A stretch of 64,000 nucleotides of DNA from positions 868,001 to 932,000 of the forward strand of contig NZ_CP043925.1 in assembly GCF_009914335.1 (NCBI RefSeq), written 5' to 3'. The DNA comes from Proteus columbae. Its GTDB lineage: Bacteria; Pseudomonadota; Gammaproteobacteria; Enterobacterales; Enterobacteriaceae. A program made the translations under genes and the position numbers. The stretch's first letter is position 1; every line of letters starts with the position of its first letter. Of this stretch, positions 57,415 through 64,000 are shown piece by piece. The notes under the pieces were generated by a model, which worked only from the letters and a program-made list of their open reading frames with translations, did no database searches and had not been told where the DNA came from.

Positions 57415-59061
57415 ATGCGTGTTGATTTTGTAGAAAGATATGAATGGTTTCTACTTTTTATTTTTATATTTTTAACTTATTTAATTCCTCTCGAAACGCG
57501 ACTGCTCTGGCAACCAGATGAGATCCGTTATGCTGAAATTAGTCGAGAAATGCTTGCATCAGGTAATTGGTCTGTACCTTATATGCTGGATATTCGTTAT
57601 TTTGAAAAGCCAGTATTGGGGTATTGGCTAAACAGTATTGCACAATGGTTATTTGGCGGCGGTAATTTTTCTGTTCGTATTGTCGTTGTAACTTCAACTT
57701 TATTAACCGGCTTATTTGTTTATCGTGCTGCTATGCTAGTTTGGCATAACCGTACTTTGGCGTTTAATGCACTGGTGGTTTTTTTATCCTCGTTTCTTGT
57801 GTTAGCTATTGGTACTTACAATATTCTTGATCCTATCGTGACAATGTTTGTCACGGCAACAATGTATTATTTTTTATCTGGATTACATGCAACTAATAGA
57901 AAGAGTAGAATTAAAGCTTATATTCTCGTTGGTATTTTCTGTGGATTAGGTTTTCTAACCAAAGGTTTTATTGCTGTTGTATTACCTGCATTAGTTTTTT
58001 TTGTGACCGCAATTAGCTTATCTCGTTTTAAAGAAGTCCTTTGTTATACACCAATAGCGCTTATCTCTATGGTTATTATTGCTGGTCCATGGGTGATTTC
58101 AGTTGCACTTCAGGCACCTGATTATTGGCACTACTTCTTTTGGGTCGAGCATGTTCAACGTTTTGTTGAAAAGGGATCAGCAAGATCACAACCTATGTGG
58201 TTTTATTTACCTATTGTAATTTTGGGTATTTTGCCTTGGTTAGGATTCTTATTTGGGGCTATTAAATCAGCTATTTTCTTGAAGAAAGGAACTCTTTATT
58301 TTTCGTTTTGGTTATTCCTGTTTTTTGCTTTCTTTTCTGCCTCCAGCGGTAAGTTATTAACCTATATGCTGCCTTGTTTTGTGCCACTTTCTATCTTGAT
58401 TGCACATTATATGGAAGAGCTAAAAAATAAACAAAATGAAAAAATTCATAATATTAATGCGATCATAAATACTGTTTTTGGGCTTGTAGGCGTCTCTATT
58501 ATTGTTTATTCGCTTCTCTCTACACGATTTATGTTATATGAAACAAATGAGCAATATAAAGCGTTGCTGGGTATTGTGGGCTTCTTATTTTGGAGTGTGA
58601 TAGGGATTGCTTCTTTCTTTAAACCCACACGCTTACTGACTTTATTTTGCTCGATAGGATTAAGTCTAGCAATTGGGTATGCTATTCCTCATAAAGTAGA
58701 AAGCAAAAGCACCCCTGAAAAGGCAATTAATCACTATTATAGTGAACTAGCAGATAAGCCTTATATTTTAACTGATGAAGTTGGGATCGGAACGTCTTTA
58801 GCATGGAGGTTAAAACGCACTGATATTCGTTTAACAGAGACGAAAGGGGAGCTTGCTTATGGTCTGGCATATCCTGATGTGCAAAATAAATATTATGATC
58901 TTAAGCAGTTAGTTAACTTAATTGAAGAGAATAACTATCAAGGGCTTGCGATTGTTTTAGTCCGACCAGAGCGAAAAGAAATATTATCTGTTATAAGCCA
59001 GTTAAAGGTAAAACCTATTGTAGAAAAACAGGGTGATTTAACATTTGTTTTCTTTAATTAA
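57415..59061 (+). CDS. ArnT-like lipid A aminoarabinose transferase (GT83/PMT family)
   Basis: A 548-residue integral membrane glycosyltransferase. The start of the mature sequence holds LLWQPDEIRYAEISREMLASGNWSVPY and YFEKPVLGYWLNSIAQWLFG, the first periplasmic loop with catalytic acids as in ArnT, followed by ~12 membrane segments and a C-terminal periplasmic domain. ArnT transfers L-Ara4N from undecaprenyl phosphate to lipid A and gives polymyxin resistance. No other arn genes are near, so this may be an additional copy. AACGAGGA lies before the ATG at 57415; a longer frame to 57367 lacks one. Confidence 0.85.
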   Translation: MRVDFVERYEWFLLFIFIFLTYLIPLETRLLWQPDEIRYAEISREMLASGNWSVPYMLDIRYFEKPVLGYWLNSIAQWLFGGGNFSVRIVVVTSTLLTGLFVYRAAMLVWHNRTLAFNALVVFLSSFLVLAIGTYNILDPIVTMFVTATMYYFLSGLHATNRKSRIKAYILVGIFCGLGFLTKGFIAVVLPALVFFVTAISLSRFKEVLCYTPIALISMVIIAGPWVISVALQAPDYWHYFFWVEHVQRFVEKGSARSQPMWFYLPIVILGILPWLGFLFGAIKSAIFLKKGTLYFSFWLFLFFAFFSASSGKLLTYMLPCFVPLSILIAHYMEELKNKQNEKIHNINAIINTVFGLVGVSIIVYSLLSTRFMLYETNEQYKALLGIVGFLFWSVIGIASFFKPTRLLTLFCSIGLSLAIGYAIPHKVESKSTPEKAINHYYSELADKPYILTDEVGIGTSLAWRLKRTDIRLTETKGELAYGLAYPDVQNKYYDLKQLVNLIEENNYQGLAIVLVRPERKEILSVISQLKVKPIVEKQGDLTFVFFN

Positions 59062-59304
59062 CTGATTTTAAAGATTATTTATTTTTTTCAAAAGACGGTT
59101 ATAAAAGAGCAAATAAATTTAACTTCGGCTTTTAAAATGACATAAATTTGATTTTTTGTGTTGTTTTTATGTGATCAAAGCCCAAAAATGGATTTTGTTG
59201 AGAAATATATTTTGCTCTTTTTAGTTTTAATGGTAGGTTTAAAATGTGTCCATTAAATCGGAGTTAGCTAAGCACTATATGACAAGTCACTTTACTTTAT
59301 CAGA

Positions 59305-59341
59305 ACCCCCGCCCAAACAAAATGTACTTATGAATGGGGGT
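59305..59341 (+). promoter_or_regulatory. hairpin covering the ribosome site of the small ORF
   Basis: ACCCCC (59305-59310) is complementary to GGGGGT (59336-59341). The G-run is the only Shine-Dalgarno-like sequence for the ATG at 59347, so folding would hide it. Confidence 0.4.
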
Positions 59342-59346
59342 AATTT

Positions 59347-59439
59347 ATGCTGATTTTCCTAGCTGAATGTTTTATCGGTCTAGCATCAATTGCTCTTACT
59401 CACCGTGTATTAACGTTGTACGGTACTAAAAAGAAGTGA
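59347..59439 (+). CDS. small membrane peptide (30 residues)
   Basis: A 30-residue frame MLIFLAECFIGLASIALTHR followed by VLTLYGTKKK. It has one hydrophobic helix (about residues 1-18) and a basic tail, the usual layout of single-span bacterial small proteins. GGGGG lies 6 bases upstream. A second short frame (59279-59353, 24 codons, beginning MTSHFTLSE) overlaps the start in another phase and could be a leader peptide. I do not recognise the family, and conservation would have to decide. Confidence 0.45.
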   Translation: MLIFLAECFIGLASIALTHRVLTLYGTKKK

Positions 59440-59484
59440 TGATACCCGCTAGCTAAAATAAGTGATTAACTATTGCTTATAACT

Positions 59485-59520
59485 AAAAGTCCTATATCTA
59501 TTCCATGATCTAGGACTTTT
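59485..59520. terminator. bidirectional terminator before zapD
   Basis: AAAAGTCCTA / TAGGACTTTT stem with a 16-base loop that itself pairs partly (TATC / GATC). It can end the plus-strand unit and the zap operon. Confidence 0.75.
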
Positions 59521-59560
59521 ATAATTATATTCATATCTCTTATTAAACGATTTAACAACT

Positions 59561-60913
59561 CTATTGAAAATAACCTTCAATTAATTTTATTTTTTCAATA
59601 TCTAATGTATTAGTGTATTGATGTAATAATGTCCAAGCCTGAATATAATCATATTTAGCTTTAATCAAATCTTGTTGAGCGCGATATAATAATTCTTCAG
59701 CATTAAGAACATCAACCATTGTCCTCTGCCCACCAATATAACTTTTTTGAGTCGCATCTAATTGTAATTTAGCAGAGGAAACGGACTGCTCATAAGCATT
59801 CAATTTAATATTACTCGTTGTACATATTTGGTATTGATGACGTAGTTCTTGCGTGATTTGTTGGATAATTGAATCTCTTTCAAAAGCACTCATTTGATAC
59901 AATGCAGTAGATTGACGCATTGAAGCTGTTGTTTTTCCACCATTAAATAAAGGCAAACTGACATAAAAACCGACGTTCGCTGATTGATATTTTTGATTTA
60001 CAGTATTATTACTATCGGAATCACTATTAGAATAAGAGGCATAGAGTTGCACTGTCGGGAAAAATTCACCTCTATTTTTCTCCACTTCTTGTTTTGCTAT
60101 TGCCATTTCATAACGAGCTGTTTGAATATTGAGGTTGCTTTGCATAACCTCATTTTCCCATGACTCGTAATTATTGGGTGTGATAGGTTGTAATATAAAG
60201 CGATTACTGCTTAATTTTGCTATATGTTCTGCATAAGGTAGTGGCGTGCCAATCATTGAACTTAGTTTATTTTTAGCATTATCTAATTCAAGCTGAATAT
60301 CTGTATATTGAGATTGAGTTAAATATAATCGCGTTTGGATCTCTGAAATATCTGTTTTTGTTCCTTCACCTAATTCGAATAGACGCTGACTTGATGTTAG
60401 CTGCTTTTTATAAATCTCTTGCTGTGAAAGGTTTAATAATAATTTATCCTGTGCATAAGCCAATTCTATATAATTATCCACTAATCTGATCACTAGCTCG
60501 GAAAATTTTACTTGATAACGGCTGTCTGATAATAATGTTTTGATTACCGATGATTTGTAATCACTAAATGCAGTGTAATCAAAGAGTGGTTGGCTAATAA
60601 TTGCACTGATAGAATGGCTTTGATAATTTTGATATTCTGTTCTTTCCATTTCCCCTTGATTCGTATTAATAGGATAAACTTTTCGTTGCCAATTTCGTGG
60701 GTTGTTTTGATAGTTTACATGTACGCTTGGGAGTAATTGAGATAATCCAATATTTTCATACTCTTTACCCGCAACCTGTTCTTTAATCGCAGCATTAAAC
60801 GTAGGGTCATTTTTTACTGCTAAGAAATAAAGATCAGATAAATTGATCGCCAAAGCGTGAAAACTTAGCATCCATATAAATAAAATGGTAGAGAGTTTTT
60901 TTATTTGCATCAT
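59561..60913 (-). CDS. zapD: TolC-type outer-membrane protein ZapD
   Basis: The outer-membrane channel of the type I secretion system for the metalloprotease ZapA. The 450-residue protein has a signal peptide ending near LSFHALA, then INLSDLYFLAVKNDPTFNAA, the typical start of TolC-family proteins, long helical hairpins (ISEIQTRLYLTQSQYTDIQLELDNAK) and FYVSLPLFNGGKTTASMRQS at the second repeat. Its ATG overlaps the zapC stop (TAATG), so translation is coupled. Confidence 0.92.
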   Translation of the reverse strand: MMQIKKLSTILFIWMLSFHALAINLSDLYFLAVKNDPTFNAAIKEQVAGKEYENIGLSQLLPSVHVNYQNNPRNWQRKVYPINTNQGEMERTEYQNYQSHSISAIISQPLFDYTAFSDYKSSVIKTLLSDSRYQVKFSELVIRLVDNYIELAYAQDKLLLNLSQQEIYKKQLTSSQRLFELGEGTKTDISEIQTRLYLTQSQYTDIQLELDNAKNKLSSMIGTPLPYAEHIAKLSSNRFILQPITPNNYESWENEVMQSNLNIQTARYEMAIAKQEVEKNRGEFFPTVQLYASYSNSDSDSNNTVNQKYQSANVGFYVSLPLFNGGKTTASMRQSTALYQMSAFERDSIIQQITQELRHQYQICTTSNIKLNAYEQSVSSAKLQLDATQKSYIGGQRTMVDVLNAEELLYRAQQDLIKAKYDYIQAWTLLHQYTNTLDIEKIKLIEGYFQ

Positions 60914-62238
60914 TATTCTTCCGTTAATGAAGTATGGATCCTATCTAAAACAGGCTTGAAGAGATAATTTAGTAATGAGCGATCGCCTGTATTAATAAAT
61001 ACATCAACCGGCATTCCAGCCTTTAATTTATTTTTATTGTCTGTAAGAAGAGCATTATCTTTAACATTAATAAATACTTGGTAATAAGGTTCAGTTGTTC
61101 TTTCATCAATAAGTCTATCTGCTGAAATTAATGTTACCTCTCCAGGAATTTTAGGTGTTGTATTTTGATTGAATGCACTAAACATTAAATCAACAGGAAG
61201 ACCAAGGGTAACTTTATCAATGAGGTGAGGTGCTAAACGTGCCTCAATAATTAATTGATGATCTTGAGGAACAACTTCCATTAATGTTTGACCTGTTCTT
61301 ACAACGCCACCTTGGGTAAAAACAGATAAATCCATTACTATTCCCGAAATTGGGGCAGTAATTTGCATCTTTTTTAGTTTATCTATTTCAATGATAAGTT
61401 GTTTTTCTGTTTCACTTATTTGTAATTGAACTTGGTTAAGTTCAGTACGTGCCGATTGGTAAAAATTAGCATTACGTTGCAATATTTTTTGTTGATATTC
61501 CAATTTTTGTTTTTCTAATGTACTTATTTGTCCATATGTATCATTAAGATGGTTATTATTTTCAGCAAGTTCACGTTCAATTTCTTGATAACGATGACGG
61601 GGAATATAGCCCTCATTAGCAAGAGTATATAAATCTTTGATTTGAATTTTTAAGCTATCAATTTGATGTTGTTTATTTAATGTAGATCTTTTTAAATGAA
61701 CTAAACGATTAGAAATACCATCAATAATAGCTTTATAGCCATTTATCTCACTATGCAATTCAATATACTTTTCATTAAGTAGTTTATTTTGCAGTAGGGA
61801 TAATTTATTTAAATTCTCTGAAGGAGAATAATATTTTTCATTGGGATCTAAGATAAACTCTGTTTTTTCATTTAATTGAGCATATAAGCGTTGTTGAGTA
61901 ATCAGTAAATTATCATATTGATCAGATAAAGATTTGACTAAAGCTTTCGATTGAATAGGGCTTAATTGAATAAGCGTTTGGCCTTCGATTACGCTATCAC
62001 CATTCTTCACTAAAATGTCAGTGATAATACCTTCTACTGAAGCTTGAACACTCTTTTTATTACCTGAAATTGAAACATTTCCTTTTGCAGATACGCCTTT
62101 ATCTAAAGGAGCAATGGCAGCCCAAAAAATAAAAATAGCAAGACCTAAAAGAATAACTGACCATCCTATTATTAAGAATTTTCTAGGATCATCTGAAATA
62201 CCATGAACAATATCGATTTCATTTTTTTTTGTGATCAT
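60913..62238 (-). CDS. zapC: membrane fusion protein ZapC
   Basis: The HlyD/PrtE-type adaptor linking the ABC exporter to the outer-membrane channel. The 441-residue protein has one N-terminal membrane segment (ILLGLAIFIFWAAIAPLDKG), a split lipoyl domain (VQASVEGIITDILVKNGDSVIEGQ and ITAPISGIVMDLSVFTQGGVV), a long coiled coil and a beta-barrel domain. It begins 16 bases after zapB ends. Confidence 0.93.
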   Translation of the reverse strand: MITKKNEIDIVHGISDDPRKFLIIGWSVILLGLAIFIFWAAIAPLDKGVSAKGNVSISGNKKSVQASVEGIITDILVKNGDSVIEGQTLIQLSPIQSKALVKSLSDQYDNLLITQQRLYAQLNEKTEFILDPNEKYYSPSENLNKLSLLQNKLLNEKYIELHSEINGYKAIIDGISNRLVHLKRSTLNKQHQIDSLKIQIKDLYTLANEGYIPRHRYQEIERELAENNNHLNDTYGQISTLEKQKLEYQQKILQRNANFYQSARTELNQVQLQISETEKQLIIEIDKLKKMQITAPISGIVMDLSVFTQGGVVRTGQTLMEVVPQDHQLIIEARLAPHLIDKVTLGLPVDLMFSAFNQNTTPKIPGEVTLISADRLIDERTTEPYYQVFINVKDNALLTDNKNKLKAGMPVDVFINTGDRSLLNYLFKPVLDRIHTSLTEE

Positions 62239-62254
62239 AATAATCTTCTCAATA

Positions 62255-63994
62255 TTAAATATTGCTTTGAGTAATAGGTGTAGTTGCTGGTGTTGGCGTA
62301 CTCTTTATTACTGATGAGTTATTTAACTCAGCAATAACAGCTGTTGTAGAGCCAAATAATTTGGTGTGACCATCGAAAAGAACCAAGAGTTTATTGGTCA
62401 CTGAGAGTAATTGTTTTTGATGCGTGATTAATATAACGGTTTTTTTATTTTGCTTAAGTGTTTGAATTGCCTGCATTAGAGCTTTAATGCCCAAATCATC
62501 CAAATTAGAATTGGGTTCATCTAAAACGACTAGAGCAGGGTCACCATATAATGCGCGAGCTAACGCAATACGTTGTCGTTGTCCTCCTGATAATCCTTCA
62601 CCATGAGCGCCAATAACGGTTTCATAACCATCAGGAAAACGTAAAATCATTTCATGAACATTTGCCATCATTGCAGCTTGAGTGACTTTTTGAGGATCTA
62701 TTTCAGAAAAGCGGGCAATATTTTCGGCAATCGTGCCAGGGAAAAGGGCGATTTCTTGAGGAAGGTACCCAATATATTGGCCAACTTCACTTTTATTCCA
62801 TTGATATATATCTGCATTATCAAGGCGTATGGCACCCGTCTTAACTTCCCATATGCCCACAATAAATTTAGCTAAAGAGGATTTTCCTGAAGCACTAGGG
62901 CCAATAATGCCAAGTACATCGCTGGGGCTTAGTGAAAAATGAATATTATTTAATAGTGTGCGTTCCGTTTGAGGATATTGAGCTTGATTAATATTTACTG
63001 TTAATTCACCTTTAGGAGCAGGCAGCGCCATTTTTTTATTTTCTTCAGGATACGTTTTTAATAGTGTGGTTAACCTTTTATAAGCTTCTTTACTACTATC
63101 CCAGTTTTTCCATACACCAATAACTTGTTCAATTGGCGCTAAAGCGCGACCTAATAGTATTGATCCTGCGATCATCATTCCTGGGCTAATTGTATTATCT
63201 ATTGCTAGCCACCCACCTAATCCTAGCATTAAAGATTGCAGTGCCATTCGGGTGACTTTTGTTATTGCATTGATACCTGCTGCATTATCACTTGCATGAG
63301 TTTGTGCTTGTAGATATTTAAAGTGAGCAATTTGCCATTGGTTACGTAAATAACCTAGCATTCCCATTGCTTCAATAGGCTGTGGATGTTCAAAATGATG
63401 ACCTTGTATTACCTGAGCTTGATTAGCAAACTCATTGGCCTTTTTTAATGATGATCGAGACAAGTACTCATTAAGAATTGCTAAAGAAAATAAAACGATC
63501 GCACCACATAATGCAAATAATCCTAACCATGGATTAAATAATGCGATAACAAGAAGATAAATAGGGAACCAAGGTAAATCAAAAAATGCAAAAATAGCGT
63601 GGCTTGTAATAAATTGCCTAATAGTCACTAAGTCATTAAATGCTAAAGAGGAATTAATACCGGGCGTTTTGTTTAATTTTGCTTGATATGCAGCGGTATA
63701 AATTCTTGAGTTTAAGGATAAATCAAGTTTGTTACTCATTCTAATGACAATAATGCTTCTTAAGTATTCCAATCCTCCCATAAAAATAAATAATGCTAAC
63801 ATAATGAGCGTTAGCATTAATAAAGTCATTTCATTACCTGATGGTAAGACTCGATCATAAACTTGCAACATATAAATAGAAGGAACTAACATTAAAATAT
63901 TTATTAAGGCTGTAAATATTCCAATGGAAAGAAATACTTTCTTTCTTTCTTTTATAATATTTGTTATTTCATTATTGTTTTTGCTTGCTGACAT
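62255..63994 (-). CDS. zapB: type I secretion ABC transporter ZapB
   Basis: The inner-membrane ATPase of the ZapA protease exporter (PrtD/AprD family). The 579-residue protein is complete, starting MSASKNNNEI six bases before the window edge. It has five or six membrane segments and an ATP-binding domain with Walker A GPSASGKSSLAK, signature LSGGQRQRIALARAL, Walker B PALVVLDEPNSNLD and the His switch ILITHQ. The short N terminus without a C39 peptidase-like domain is typical of RTX protease exporters. zapA is expected just upstream, outside the window. Confidence 0.93.
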   Translation of the reverse strand: MSASKNNNEITNIIKERKKVFLSIGIFTALINILMLVPSIYMLQVYDRVLPSGNEMTLLMLTLIMLALFIFMGGLEYLRSIIVIRMSNKLDLSLNSRIYTAAYQAKLNKTPGINSSLAFNDLVTIRQFITSHAIFAFFDLPWFPIYLLVIALFNPWLGLFALCGAIVLFSLAILNEYLSRSSLKKANEFANQAQVIQGHHFEHPQPIEAMGMLGYLRNQWQIAHFKYLQAQTHASDNAAGINAITKVTRMALQSLMLGLGGWLAIDNTISPGMMIAGSILLGRALAPIEQVIGVWKNWDSSKEAYKRLTTLLKTYPEENKKMALPAPKGELTVNINQAQYPQTERTLLNNIHFSLSPSDVLGIIGPSASGKSSLAKFIVGIWEVKTGAIRLDNADIYQWNKSEVGQYIGYLPQEIALFPGTIAENIARFSEIDPQKVTQAAMMANVHEMILRFPDGYETVIGAHGEGLSGGQRQRIALARALYGDPALVVLDEPNSNLDDLGIKALMQAIQTLKQNKKTVILITHQKQLLSVTNKLLVLFDGHTKLFGSTTAVIAELNNSSVIKSTPTPATTPITQSNI

Positions 63995-64000
63995 AATGTT

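Overview
The window reads as chromosomal DNA of Proteus mirabilis or a very close relative. AT-rich coding with enterobacterial gene order (relA-mazG-pyrG-eno; gloB/yafS/rnhA/dnaQ/tRNA-Asp; tktA-epd-pgk-fbaA) is combined with two hallmark Proteus loci: the MR/P fimbrial operon with its MrpI recombinase and invertible promoter, and the zapBCD secretion genes of the ZapA protease.

Layout. 1-956: 3' end of relA. 1015-2920: a foreign-looking cassette carrying a pore-forming colicin-like toxin and, tail to tail on the other strand, its colicin E1-type immunity protein; it sits between two near-identical 51-bp copies of the relA terminator. 3016-7326: mazG, pyrG, eno. 7646-13424: a DASS-type carboxylate transporter, mltD, gloB, yafS, rnhA, dnaQ. 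13548-13624: tRNA-Asp, followed by a low-GC accessory block (13813-15989) of unrecognised small genes and one broken gene. 16505-22170: tktA, epd, pgk, fbaA. 22314-29941: dtpB, an orphan hpaC/hpaR pair, a BetT-type carrier, a coiled-coil lipoprotein and a DUF421 membrane protein.

30025-35464 is an RNA-repair locus. rtcR and RNase Z (rnz) lie together on the minus strand. Divergently, a near-consensus sigma-54 promoter drives a structured, tRNA-like leader RNA, a slipin-family protein and the RNA ligase rtcB. rtcA is not present.

35899-53944 holds two tandem nine-gene fimbrial operons. The first (mrpA-J) is preceded by mrpI and an invertible element whose strong promoter points away from mrpA, so the sequenced molecule appears phase OFF. 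The second (mrp') lacks a recombinase; a sequence-matched copy of the same promoter points permanently toward mrpA'.

54502-64000: an AbgT-type transporter, a DUF1992 protein, an AhpD-like protein, an ArnT-like glycosyltransferase, a small membrane peptide with a possibly sequestered ribosome site, and zapD, zapC, zapB on the minus strand. zapB is complete but its upstream partner (expected zapA) lies outside. No CRISPR array, rRNA or insertion sequence was seen. All identifications come from reading motifs and recalled family sequences; no database search was run.
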